Assembly: GCA_030827515.1 (NCBI GenBank)
Contig: JAUREI010000001.1
Location: forward strand, 42,158 to 106,157
Length of the DNA: 64,000 bases
Origin: Prosthecobacter sp.
GTDB lineage: Bacteria > Verrucomicrobiota > Verrucomicrobiia > Verrucomicrobiales > Verrucomicrobiaceae
Direction of reading: 5' to 3'
Under the pieces are notes generated by a model, which was not told where the DNA came from, searched no databases, and was given only the letters and a program-made list of their open reading frames with translations. Both the position numbers and the translations under genes were made by a program. Shown here piece after piece: positions 45,922 through 55,100 of the stretch (the stretch's first letter is position 1; each line of letters opens with the position of its first letter).

Positions 45922-46221
45922 TCAGCCGCGGGACGACCGCACAATCTGTTCGAGCAGGTCGAGGTAGCCCGTGAAGGCGCGCCGGCCGGAGGCGCTCAGC
46001 CGGTAACTGGTGCGGGGACGCGATCCGCTCTCATCACGGTGCTCAAGCACGTAACCTGCAGCCGCCAGGGTGCGCAGGTGGGTGATCAGGTTGCCGTCGC
46101 TCATGCCCAGTTCTGCCTTGAGATCCTGGAACGACCAGTCGCCGCGCCCGGCAAGCAGGGTCATAATCGACAGGCGACCCTTTTCATGGATCGTCTTGTC
46201 GAGTTGGCTGAAATCAATCAT
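45922..46221 (-). CDS. Winged-helix transcriptional regulator
   Basis: A 99-residue DNA-binding protein resembling the short winged-helix family PF13601: hydrophobic helix IHEKGRLSIMTLLAG, recognition segment FQDLKAELGMSDGNLITHLRTLAAAGYVLEHRD and wing-like RPRTSYRLSASGRRAF, ending in a helix (YLDLLEQIV) for dimerisation. No ligand or metal site is seen. It overlaps the membrane-protein gene by 8 bp and is probably an autoregulator through the inverted repeats upstream of that gene. Start at 46221 by homology-like N-terminus. Confidence 0.82.
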   Translation of the reverse strand: MIDFSQLDKTIHEKGRLSIMTLLAGRGDWSFQDLKAELGMSDGNLITHLRTLAAAGYVLEHRDESGSRPRTSYRLSASGRRAFTGYLDLLEQIVRSSRG

Positions 46222-46864
46222 CGGAAGCCGGGGCGGTTGGACGACGAAGAAACACGGCGACCGCATAAGCCACGTGCAGCAGTCCGAAGGTGAGGCCCAT
46301 GACCACCGCCGCCGGCGCCTCGTCGGAGGGCAACTGGCGCACGCGGTCATCAGCCACCCAAGCGAGGAAGAGGACCAGACCCGTGACCACGAAGGCCCAA
46401 CCAAGACGAGTCAGCGAACGTGGCGAGAAACTCGCCGTCGCCAGCAGGCCTAGACCATGGCAGAGCGCCCAGATCAGCGCCCCCAGCGTGAGATTGTGCA
46501 AGCCAAGCATGAGGCCGAGTCCGAGCACCCCACCCACTCCCAGCGGCGGACACAGGGCCCGCAGCGCCGCCCGCATTCCCGGTGAAACGAACGGCCGCCC
46601 GTGGCGCAATGCCTCGCGTCGCAGCAGCGCCGTGTTGAGCGCCGAGACCAGGATCAGCAACCCCAGCCAAGACAGCACAAAGCCCTCCGGCCGGGACGCA
46701 TCGACAAGGGCCATTCCCTCGCGCAACTGCAATGTCGAGAGAGCGACGGCCAGCAGACCTCCCGCCATTGCGGCCGGGGCTGAAATGGCGCGGTAGACGT
46801 GGGCCCGCTCCATCAGTGAGCGGATGACCCGCAGGTTCTCAAGTGCATCGTCTTGGTGGCTCAT
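46214..46864 (-). CDS. Polytopic membrane protein paired with the winged-helix regulator
   Basis: A 216-residue protein starting at 46864 (MSHQDDALENLRVIRS), with a soluble N-terminus followed by five or six hydrophobic segments (starting near residues 32, 63, 101, 126, 153 and 183). Arg/His-rich loops (LRREALRHGRP) suggest cytoplasmic faces. No family named with confidence; two-gene units of a small membrane protein with a winged-helix regulator occur in several phyla, function unknown. Its stop overlaps the regulator start by 8 bp, indicating translational coupling, and two operator-like repeats lie just upstream. Confidence 0.7.
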   Translation of the reverse strand: MSHQDDALENLRVIRSLMERAHVYRAISAPAAMAGGLLAVALSTLQLREGMALVDASRPEGFVLSWLGLLILVSALNTALLRREALRHGRPFVSPGMRAALRALCPPLGVGGVLGLGLMLGLHNLTLGALIWALCHGLGLLATASFSPRSLTRLGWAFVVTGLVLFLAWVADDRVRQLPSDEAPAAVVMGLTFGLLHVAYAVAVFLRRPTAPASDD

Positions 46865-46870
46865 GAATTC

Positions 46871-46921
46871 ACTTTGTAACAAAAAGTAAAACCGCGCAAC
46901 AAAAACTTTGCTTCACAAAGT
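46871..46921. promoter_or_regulatory. Two operator-like inverted repeats upstream of the membrane protein/regulator pair
   Basis: ACTTTGTAACAAAAAGT (46871-46887, imperfect) and ACTTTGCTTCACAAAGT (46905-46921, 6-bp arms ACTTTG/CAAAGT) are 34 bp centre to centre, about three helical turns. They share layout with the site at 45889-45905; the first matches it at 13 of the central 15 bases. They lie within the 56-bp promoter gap. Autoregulation by the adjacent winged-helix gene is the simplest reading, by inference. Confidence 0.6.
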
Positions 46922-48459
46922 CAGATTTTCTCCCGTCCGGCAAAGGCCGGTGTCAGTTGGATCCCGGAGGCTCGTTCAAAAACGTCACCGTAGGCCAGCA
47001 GCCTCGCCTCCGACCAGGCATCCCCCATGAACGACAGACCCACAGGCAACCCATCCACCGCGCCCATCGGCACGGTCAGGTGCGGCCAGCCGGCAACCGC
47101 GGCAGGGGTCGATGCCGTACGCCCACCCCGATCGCCCTCGGCAAGCCGGATCGGCGTTGCCGGATCATTGGTGGCGCAGATCAGTGCGTCGAGACGGTGT
47201 TCCCTGAGAGTCGCGCCAATGCCCTTCGGACCTGCGAGTTCAATCGCCAGTTGTCGCGCCTCGGCGGCCTGTTCCTCGCGCCCCGCACGGCTCTCGGCCT
47301 CCTGAAAGAATTCCTGACCAAAATAAGTCAGTTCCCGATCCGCATGACTGGTGTTGTAGGCAATCACCTCGGCCAGCGAGCGAACCCTCCCGCCACGACG
47401 CTCCAGATAGGCATTGAGATCGCCGCGGAACTCGGTGAGCAACGCAAGCCAGGCCAAACCCGAAGCCTCGCGCTGATGAGGGATCTCCACGCCTTCCACC
47501 ACCACGGCGCCGGCGGCACGCAACTGACCCAGCGCCTGCTCGAGGATCTCATGCACCCTGGGGTCCTTGCCGCAGAGCGAGCGCACGACCCCGAGACGGA
47601 CGCCGCGGAGGGCGTCACCTCCCAGTCCTGCGGCATAATCGGTTTCGCGCCGCTCATCGACTCCCCCGGTCTGGGGATCCAGGGAATCCTCCCCGGCGAG
47701 GGCATTCAGCAGCAGGGCGGCATCACGAACGGTACGGGTCATCGGCCCGGCGCTGTCCTGCCAGCGGCTGAGGGGAATGATGCCGGCACGGCTGATCAAT
47801 CCCACGGTCGGCTTCAGGCCGACAATGCCACAGCAGGATGCCGGACTGACAATCGAGCCGTTGGTTTCCGTGCCAAGCGCCGCCGGTACCAGCCCAGCCG
47901 CCACCGCCGCCGCGGACCCTGAACTGGAACCGCTGGCCGTGCGACGCAGGTCGTGCGGATTGCGGGTCAGTCCGCCGCGGGCACTCCAGCCGCTGGTCGA
48001 GCGCGGGGACCGCAGGTTGGCCCACTCGCTCAGATTCGTTTTGCCAATCAGGACCGCCCCGGCCGCACGCAGTCGGGCGGCGACGGTGGCATCCCGTGCC
48101 GGTGTTGGCGCCTCCACCATGGCCAGCGAACCGGCGGTCGTGAGCATGCGATCCGCCGTGTCGATGTTGTCCTTCAGCAGGATCGGCACGCCGTGCAGGG
48201 GCGCGCGATACGCCCGCCTATCGAGTCGGCGGGCGATCTCGGCGGCGTCGGGATTGCGCTCCACCACCGCGCGCAGGGCCGGCGCTACTTGCTCGCAGGC
48301 GTCCATGCGCCTCAGGGCGTCGGCCACAAGATCCATGGCACCCCAGTCACCCGCCCTCATCCCCGCCAAATCGAGTCCTCCTTCCGGAATGCGCCGGCAC
48401 CCGGCCAACGGCGCGGCCAGGACAGCGGCGCCAGCGGAGAGGACGGCTCGCCTTTTCAT
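46921..48459 (-). CDS. Amidase-signature-family lipoprotein
   Basis: A 512-residue amidase with the Ser-cisSer-Lys triad: KDNIDT (Lys near residue 105), [10 protein letters not shown] (cis-Ser near 183) and [13 protein letters not shown] (nucleophile near 207). The N-terminus [21 protein letters not shown] ends in a lipobox, so it is probably membrane-anchored and exported, and amidase activity on small amides or peptides outside the cytoplasm is expected. The start at 48459 makes an ATGA overlap with the upstream redoxin stop, supporting translational coupling. Substrate unknown. Confidence 0.85.
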   Translation of the reverse strand: MKRRAVLSAGAAVLAAPLAGCRRIPEGGLDLAGMRAGDWGAMDLVADALRRMDACEQVAPALRAVVERNPDAAEIARRLDRRAYRAPLHGVPILLKDNIDTADRMLTTAGSLAMVEAPTPARDATVAARLRAAGAVLIGKTNLSEWANLRSPRSTSGWSARGGLTRNPHDLRRTASGSSSGSAAAVAAGLVPAALGTETNGSIVSPASCCGIVGLKPTVGLISRAGIIPLSRWQDSAGPMTRTVRDAALLLNALAGEDSLDPQTGGVDERRETDYAAGLGGDALRGVRLGVVRSLCGKDPRVHEILEQALGQLRAAGAVVVEGVEIPHQREASGLAWLALLTEFRGDLNAYLERRGGRVRSLAEVIAYNTSHADRELTYFGQEFFQEAESRAGREEQAAEARQLAIELAGPKGIGATLREHRLDALICATNDPATPIRLAEGDRGGRTASTPAAVAGWPHLTVPMGAVDGLPVGLSFMGDAWSEARLLAYGDVFERASGIQLTPAFAGREKI

Positions 48460-49010
48460 GGCGTCGGCAGACCGCTGATCTTGCAACCCTCGGCCCGATG
48501 CTGGGTTTCCGCCACGGCACGACCGGCCAGCACGGCTTCGAGAGCGTCGCGCAGGTCGCGGGTGGTGGCAGTGCGCTGTCGCTTTGTCGGCCCAAGATAG
48601 AGATCGTTGATGCGCCCGCGGTATTGAATGACACCCCGGGCAAAAACGACCGCCTCGGGAGTGGTCCGCGCGCCCGTCTCGGCGGCGAGCTTCTGGCCGT
48701 GATCCAGCAACACCGGCATCGTCACCTGAAACAGGTCGGCATGCTGCAGGGCGACCTCCGGCGTGACGGCGGGATCAGCGTGAACGAGATAGAAGCGTGC
48801 GGACCCGGCATGATCGGCCGCGATGCGGACGATCTCGGGCATGAAGGAACGCACGGTCGGACAGAACGGCGAGACGAAAAACAGCACCGCCGGCTGCGCA
48901 TTGGCGGCCAGTGGTGCATGCAGCCTGGAGTCGGTGTCGGGAAGCTGCAAATCGGCGGCGATCGCGCAGCCCGCAACCAGCAGGAGGAGAGAGAGAATCT
49001 TGGCCATCAT
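48456..49010 (-). CDS. Redoxin/thioredoxin-like lipoprotein
   Basis: About 184 residues, with start at 49010 or 49007 and a hydrophobic leader reaching LLVAGCAIA, which can be read as a lipobox. The thioredoxin-like fold appears as [17 protein letters not shown] near residue 44, with a single cysteine in the place of the usual active-site pair, then [18 protein letters not shown] near 128, a pattern of exported redoxins in PVC bacteria. A second cysteine occurs late, in AEGCKI. It may reduce or reseat periplasmic disulfides or a metal centre. Divergent from the sulfatase. Confidence 0.7.
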   Translation of the reverse strand: MMAKILSLLLLVAGCAIAADLQLPDTDSRLHAPLAANAQPAVLFFVSPFCPTVRSFMPEIVRIAADHAGSARFYLVHADPAVTPEVALQHADLFQVTMPVLLDHGQKLAAETGARTTPEAVVFARGVIQYRGRINDLYLGPTKRQRTATTRDLRDALEAVLAGRAVAETQHRAEGCKISGLPTP

Positions 49011-49115
49011 CGCACTCACCATCCCCCGCCCCGGGCCGGCTTGCAACGCCGGCTGGAGGGTCCCCGTGGGAAAATTGCGATTGCAAGAACGCCACCTCCG
49101 TGCGTTTTGGCGAAC

Positions 49116-50609
49116 ATGCACCGACTGCAAATCACCCTGCTGTCCGCCGTCTTCAGCCTCGGCCTGGTTCTAACCACCGCCGCCGCCCCACGGCCCAACA
49201 TCCTTTTCATCCTGACCGACGACCAGCGCTGGGATGCCCTGGGACTTGGTGGCAGCCGGCACCTGAAGACGCCCCACATGGACCGTCTTGGCCGTGAAGG
49301 CGTGCATTTCCGCAATGCCTTCTGCACGACCTCCCTATGCTCGCCCAGCCGCGCCAGCATTCTCAGCGGCCTGTATGCCCACAAGCACGGAGTCGTGAAC
49401 AATTTCACCGAGTATCCCGCCGGATTCAAAAGCTTCCCCATGGTGCTGCAGGAGCAGGGCTATGACACGGCCTACATCGGCAAGTGGCACATGGGTGAAA
49501 ACAACGATGAGCCCCGGCCGGGCTTCAACTGGTTTGTCACCCACAAGGGACAGGGCAGCTACTTCGATACCGAATTCAACTTCAACGGCACCCGCCGGGA
49601 AGTCGTCAAAGGCTACTACACCCATGTCGTCACCGGCATGGCCGAGGAATGGCTGGGCCGCAAACGCGGCGACAAACCCTGGTGCCTGATGATCGGTCAC
49701 AAGGCCCCGCATAGCTTCTATTACCCGGAACCGAAATATGAGAAGTCCTTCGAGGGCGTTCGTATCCCCTACCCCGAGTCGGCCTTCCATCTGGAGGACA
49801 AGCCAGAATGGATCACCGACCGCCTGCGCACTTGGCACGGCATCTATGGACCTCTCTTCGACTGGCGCAAGCAGTTCCCGGACGACAGCCCGGAAGCCGT
49901 CAAGGACTTCGAAGCCATGACCCGCGCTTACTGGGGAACCCTGCTTTCCGTGGACGACAGCGTCGGCCACCTCTACCAGCTTCTCCAGCAGCGCGGTGAA
50001 CTCGACAACACCGTCATCGTCTTCATGGCCGACAACGGCATCCTCAATGGCGAGCACGGCATGGTCGACAAGCGCACGATGCACGAGCCCAGCATCCGCA
50101 TCCCCCTTCTCGTCCGCTATCCAGGCCTGACGCCACCCGACCAGCCCAGAGTCATTGACCAGCAGGTTCTCACCCTGGACATGGCCCCCAGCCTGCTTGA
50201 ACTCTGCGGCGCTCCAGCGCTTCCCGACGTTCATGGCAAGTCCTGGGTCAAGCTTGTGAAATCAGGCGATCCGGACTGGCGCAAGAGCTGGCTGTATCAC
50301 TACAATTACGAAAAGCAGTTCCCCTACACCCCGAACGTTCGCGGCGTGCGCACCGAGTCCTGGAAATATGTCCATTATCCCCATGGCGACGGGAGCCCCG
50401 ACCGTCACAAGGCCGAACTCTACAACGTCGAGTTCGATCCCGAGGAACGTCACAACCTCATCGACAACCCAAAGTATGCCGGCATCGTCGCCGAACTGAA
50501 GGTTGAACTGAATCGGTTGATGACCGAAGCCGGTCTGCCCGAAGGGACTGACCGCATGCCGCTTGACGAGGGAATCAAGTCCGAACTGCCCGACAAGACC
50601 ATCCGTTAA
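49116..50609 (+). CDS. Exported sulfatase
   Basis: A 497-residue sulfatase. Signal peptide [20 protein letters not shown] precedes [16 protein letters not shown] with the metal-binding Asp pair. The formylglycine motif is [11 protein letters not shown] with Cys75, and [11 protein letters not shown] near 125, [13 protein letters not shown] near 305 and [19 protein letters not shown] near the end complete the family pattern. This is a different subgroup from the sulfatase at 33.9 kb (CWPTR). The start at 49116 is set by the signal peptide. The gap to the next gene holds a strong promoter. Confidence 0.92.
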   Translation: MHRLQITLLSAVFSLGLVLTTAAAPRPNILFILTDDQRWDALGLGGSRHLKTPHMDRLGREGVHFRNAFCTTSLCSPSRASILSGLYAHKHGVVNNFTEYPAGFKSFPMVLQEQGYDTAYIGKWHMGENNDEPRPGFNWFVTHKGQGSYFDTEFNFNGTRREVVKGYYTHVVTGMAEEWLGRKRGDKPWCLMIGHKAPHSFYYPEPKYEKSFEGVRIPYPESAFHLEDKPEWITDRLRTWHGIYGPLFDWRKQFPDDSPEAVKDFEAMTRAYWGTLLSVDDSVGHLYQLLQQRGELDNTVIVFMADNGILNGEHGMVDKRTMHEPSIRIPLLVRYPGLTPPDQPRVIDQQVLTLDMAPSLLELCGAPALPDVHGKSWVKLVKSGDPDWRKSWLYHYNYEKQFPYTPNVRGVRTESWKYVHYPHGDGSPDRHKAELYNVEFDPEERHNLIDNPKYAGIVAELKVELNRLMTEAGLPEGTDRMPLDEGIKSELPDKTIR

Positions 50610-50652
50610 TTGTCCCGCGTCTGGCTGGCCGGGCCAACCGGAAGAAAAGGCG

Positions 50653-50681
50653 GTGACAAGCTTTGGCCGCCAATGTATAAT
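50653..50681 (+). promoter_or_regulatory. Near-consensus sigma70-type promoter
   Basis: GTGACA (50653-50658) and TATAAT (50676-50681) are separated by 17 bp: five of six and six of six matches to the -35 and -10 consensus. Transcription would begin about 7-9 bases before the response-regulator ATG (50697), so the message has almost no leader. The strongest such match I saw in the window. Confidence 0.7.
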
Positions 50682-50696
50682 TAGGCATTCGAATCA

Positions 50697-51566
50697 ATGA
50701 TGCCGCCCCCCAGTCGACCCTCCGTTTCGCCGACAAGCGGCTGCAGTGTTCTCGTCGGCGGCATCGAAGACCGCCTGCGCGTTCTGGGCAGCCGTCTCCC
50801 TGACCTTAGCCTGCAATTCTGCACTGCGGATGCCGGCTATGCGGAACAGGTCAGCCTGCTCAAGGAAGCGGACTTTGGCGTATTCGTGCACTCGGCACCC
50901 ATCCATGACGCCGCCATTGGCGCTCTCACTGCAGCCCTGGAGAAGGCCGCCGGCCCGGAACTTCATGTCCTTCTGCTTGTGGACCAGCCGGAAAACCTGA
51001 AACCCTGGCGTGAGCGTCTCGACTTCCTCGGCAACCGCCTCCTGGTCGTGGCGGAACCTCTGCATGAACTGGAACTCATCCAGCTGCTCAACTTGCTGAG
51101 CGACAAACGTCGCCTCGAGCAGGCCGCCACGCTGGTTTCTGGAGGACGTAATCCCCCTCCCGCGGAGAGCGCCCCGTACATCGATGCCGCCCAGGAATTC
51201 ATCCTCGTCGTGGACGACGATGAAACCATCACCCAGATCATGTCTCAGGTGCTGGTCGCCCATCAACACGCCACGATCACAGCCCACAATGCCGACGAGG
51301 CCTGGCGGCTTTGGCGCAGGCACCTCGATCGCATCTGTCTGGTCATCACCGACATCAACATGCCGGGCGGCGCCAATGGCGTGGAACTGGCCAGAGCCAT
51401 CCAGCAGGACCGCCCCAACATTCCCGTGATTTACACGAGCGGCCAGCGGGCCACGGCCGCCCACTCCACCCTCAAGGCGGGCGTCAACTACCTGCCGAAA
51501 CCCTTTGGCATGAACGACCTGCTTCATGTCGTGCAACTGAATCTCGGCGCGGACAAGCCGCAGTGA
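50697..51566 (+). CDS. Response regulator with two receiver-like domains
   Basis: A 289-residue protein. Residues 160-285 are an intact receiver domain: FILVVDDDETI, phosphoacceptor Asp in LVITDINMPGG (near 220), VIYTSGQ and the Lys in NYLPKPFG (near 264). Residues 15-145 have a similar alternating fold (VLVGGIEDRL, FGVFVHS, VLLLVDQ) without the acidic pair, so a degenerate receiver is likely. There is no output domain; it may act by protein contact. It begins 16 bp after a consensus promoter and its stop overlaps the next GTG start by GTGA. Confidence 0.8.
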   Translation: MMPPPSRPSVSPTSGCSVLVGGIEDRLRVLGSRLPDLSLQFCTADAGYAEQVSLLKEADFGVFVHSAPIHDAAIGALTAALEKAAGPELHVLLLVDQPENLKPWRERLDFLGNRLLVVAEPLHELELIQLLNLLSDKRRLEQAATLVSGGRNPPPAESAPYIDAAQEFILVVDDDETITQIMSQVLVAHQHATITAHNADEAWRLWRRHLDRICLVITDINMPGGANGVELARAIQQDRPNIPVIYTSGQRATAAHSTLKAGVNYLPKPFGMNDLLHVVQLNLGADKPQ

Positions 51567-51703
51567 GCGCGGACAGCGCTCCCTCCACCCATCCCCCTCA
51601 CTCGCCGACCGAGGAAGCAGCCCGCCTTGAGGCCCTACACACCTACGGGGTGCTGGACACGCCGCCGGCACCCGCCTTCGGCACGCTCAAACCCTCGGGC
51701 TAA
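51563..51703 (+). pseudogene. Remnant of a histidine kinase N-terminus (GAF-type lead)
   Basis: A GTG at 51563 overlaps the response-regulator stop, and its 46-residue frame contains RLEALHTYGVLDTPPAPAF, the hallmark opening of GAF-domain sensor kinases, and then stops at 51701-51703. The GAF body, dimerisation and ATPase domains are missing. From about 51697 another frame reads GLSLSEVTD before the receiver protein that follows, as expected after an internal deletion of a hybrid kinase. Confidence 0.65.
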
Positions 51704-51753
51704 GCCTGAGCGAAGTCACCGACAAGCCCGTGCGCTCCGGCAGGGGTGCGGTG

Positions 51754-52125
51754 ATGCTCCTCATCGACGACGAAGAACCCGCCGTGACCAAGATCACAAG
51801 CCGCACCCTTGAGGCTCACGGCTACCATTTGCTGACCGCGGGAGACGGGGCCGAGGCGGTTGCCCTCCATGCCAGACACCAGCCCAGCATTCAGCTTGTC
51901 CTGACCGATATGATGATGCCCATAATGGACGGCGCCATCACCATTCAGGTGCTCAAGTGCGTCAATCCGAAGGTGCAAATCATTGCCGCGAGTGGACTTA
52001 GCGACGCAAGCACCCCGGAAAAGGCCCTGCATTTCGGCGCAAGGCGCTTCCAGCCCAAGCCCTGCTACACCGAAGCCCTGCTCGGTGCCATTCGCGAGAT
52101 TCTCGACGAGCGCCGAAGAGGCTGA
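51754..52125 (+). CDS. Single-domain receiver protein, probable C-terminal remnant of a hybrid kinase
   Basis: A 123-residue receiver domain with start at 51754 supported by AGGGG seven bases upstream (a GTG at 51730 in the same frame is the alternative). It has MLLIDDEEPAVTK (acidic pair), phosphoacceptor Asp in VLTDMMMPIMDG near residue 52, a Ser in IIAASGLS and Lys in FQPKPCYTEALL, all intact, so it could still be phosphorylated. It probably represents the receiver end of the kinase whose N-terminus lies just upstream, now free-standing. Convergent with the large ABC transporter gene (38 bp). Confidence 0.7.
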   Translation: MLLIDDEEPAVTKITSRTLEAHGYHLLTAGDGAEAVALHARHQPSIQLVLTDMMMPIMDGAITIQVLKCVNPKVQIIAASGLSDASTPEKALHFGARRFQPKPCYTEALLGAIREILDERRRG

Positions 52126-52163
52126 CGGCCACCCGGCGAAATCCAGCAAACGCTCGGCCGGAC

Positions 52164-55100
52164 TCAGACGCGGGTGAGTTGGCGGCGCAGGGAGATCTCC
52201 AAGATCGTAATGAAAGCTCCCAGGCTCAACAGGATGACCATGCTGTTGATCCACACAGTCTCAAATTCGGTGCCAAAGTAGGTCTTCGAGGTGCCAAAAA
52301 AAACATTGGGACTGCTCTTCCGCCGGTAGTCGGTGCGCTCCATCTCGGCTTTGGTGACCAGGTCCAGGACCTTGCGGTTGACGTAAATTTCCTCCGCGCT
52401 GACCCCATCCTGCTGGGCAAGGGCGCGCTCCAGCAGTTCGGGGGTCAACCGACCCCGCAGAGTGGCATCCCAGATTTCGCCGAGCATGCCGGCCGCGGCG
52501 GCACTGTTCTGCGCGTACAACCCCGAGACCACGGCCAACCCCTGCTTGGCGGCGTCGAGTTCACGCTGCTGGGCCGGAGTCATCTTGACTTCCGGCGGCA
52601 GGTTGACGAGTTGCTGGATGCGCGACTCCAGAAGATCCTGGGCGCGTGTCAGCGGGTTGAGCTTGGCCTGGGAAATCAGCATGGCCTCATAGCTCCAGCG
52701 GAGCGGCATGAACTGGCAGATGAAGGGGACCTTGAGCTTGGTCTTGCTGTCCTCCTCGGCGCCGACGCCGGCCTTGGCCAACCAGGGCCTCAGCGAGTAA
52801 ATGAGGTCGAGATTGCGGTTCATCTCCTCGTACTTGATGAGGGCCCCTCCAAGGATGATCTGCGGAATCAGCAACAGTGGAATGGTGTTGATGGCGGTGC
52901 GGCTGTCGTTGACCAGGCTTGAAACCAGCAAGCCCAGGCAGGCGCCCGTCAGGGCGGTCAGGAACATCCACCAAAGGTGGACAAAAAACATGTCGCGCAC
53001 CTCCAGCATCCAGTTGCCAATGAGCAGGTAAATGAAGCACTGGACGAGAGCGAAGGCACTGAGCGAGAGGATCTTGCCGCAGAGGTAGTAGAAGGTGCGC
53101 AGGTTGTGGTTCCGCTCCCGGTTGAGCAGGTGGCGGTCGCGGATGATCTCGTCGGCACTGTTGGTGAGGCCGAGGAACATGGCCACCACCAGGCTCATGA
53201 AAAGCCAGGTGGGTATGTGAAAGGCGGTGGCAAAGGTGTAGCTGTCCTCCTCGCTGTACTTGAGCACGCTCGAAATCAGGAAGGCCAGCAGCGGTGCCTC
53301 GAGAAGCGTTGTCAGCAGGTTGGTGCGGTTGCGCAGCTTCGAAAGGAAGGCGCGCTTGAGCATGGTGTAAAAGAGAATGCTCTCCTCGCGCACGGTGTGC
53401 CGGGGCGGCCGCGGCACGGTTCTGGCACGACTGCCCGTCTGGGTGTCCTCGCGCGGGCGGGCGATCAGGTTCGTACTGCCCGGGGCTGACTGCGCCTTGG
53501 CCATGCTTTCCAGCAGCAGATGGCTCTGGTAGCGGTCACGCCAGAAGTTGGGCGGGAAGCGGCGGGCCGCCACCAGGTGTCCGTCGGCGCTCCGCTCCTG
53601 AATGATGTCGCCGCCAATGTCGCGCAAAGGCGTCTCGAGCACGTCAAATACAAAATCCGGCGTGAGGTTGGCGGGCAACTCCGCTTCGGGTTGGCCGGTC
53701 TCGTCATTGTAGGCCTTCCAGAAATACTCGATCATCGCCTGGGGCGTGCCGAAGAAGGCCATGCGGCCGCCTTTGTCGAGCAGCAGGGCCTTGTCGAACA
53801 TCTGAAGCAGCTTCATGCTCGGCTGATGGATCGAGCAGATGACGATCTTGTGCCGGGCCAGGCTGCGGATGATCTCAAGGACGTGCTCGCTGTCCTTTGA
53901 GGAAAGGCCCGAGGTCGGCTCGTCAAACAGGTACACGTCCGAGATGCCGATCATGTCGAGACCAGCATTCAGGCGCTTGCTCTCGCCGCCCGAGAGAAAT
54001 TTTTGCTGAGGCGTCCCGGCCAAGCGTTTGCGCAGATCTGCGAGGCCAAGTTCCGCGAGCTTGGCCTCGACCCGCTTGCGCCGCTCTTCAGTTTTCAGGT
54101 GCGGGCAGCGCACGGCCACCGAGAAGTCGAGGTTTTCCTGAACCTTGAGCAGGGGGTCGAAGGCGTCCTCCTGGGGAATGTAGGCGATGTAAGGCGTCAG
54201 GTTCGGTAAGTTCTGGTAGAGCGACAACCCGTTCATGCGGATCTCGCCGGAACGGGTGCGCAGATGGCCGCCGAGGGCCCTCAGCAGGGTGCTCTTGCCG
54301 CAACCGCTAGGACCCATGACACAAATCATCTCACCACGCCGTGCCTGAAAGCTGATGCCGTCGAGCGCGGTGTCCTTGCTGTCGTACCGATGCGCCAGTT
54401 CACGCACCTCAATCTGGCGGATGATGTTGCGCTCCTCCTCAATGATGCGATCGGCGAAATGGCAGCGCAGGAACTGACCCTCGCCGAGTGTGATTGTGTC
54501 GCCGTCGCTCAGCGCGATGCGGTCACGCACAAGCACCTGGCCGACGTGCACCGGCCGCGAGGCACGCAGCAGTTCAAGGGCGCCGGTCTTGTGGGCATAG
54601 TTGCACTCGATGCGCAGGAGAATCTCCCCCTCGGTGTCCTGGGAGAGCAGAATGTCGCCCTCGTCGAGCAACTCGGGGTTGTTGGAGACCAGGTAGGTGT
54701 TGCGGCTGCCCTCGAGGCGAAACTGACCGCCGAATTCCTGGGCACGCACCCGCAGGTCGCGCAGGGAGATCTCGATTTCCCCCTTGGCGATGAGACTGTC
54801 CTCAATCGACGCCTCGACGCGGGTGCCGGCCCGCAGCGGCACCCCATTTAGGGAGGCATCCGTGTTGCGCAGTGCCTCGACCGTGACCCCCAGTCCGAAA
54901 CTGATGCGCAGCTCGGTCCCACGCGCCCGCTGTGGCGCGATTTCGGCGTCACCCGTGTCGGTGAGGGTCAGGTAAAGCTGGGTGCCGGCAACGGTCTTCT
55001 TCGCGTTGAAATAGGCGATCAGGTCGTTGTAATCCAGGGTAACGTCCTCCAGCAGCACCCGCTCGCCGGGATACAGGCGGGAAAAGTCCCCCGCGGCCAG

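Noticed and set aside
49021-49060. GCCGGC repeat pair in the sulfatase/redoxin gap as operator
   Set aside because: Each half is itself a self-complementary GC hexamer, common by chance in this composition.
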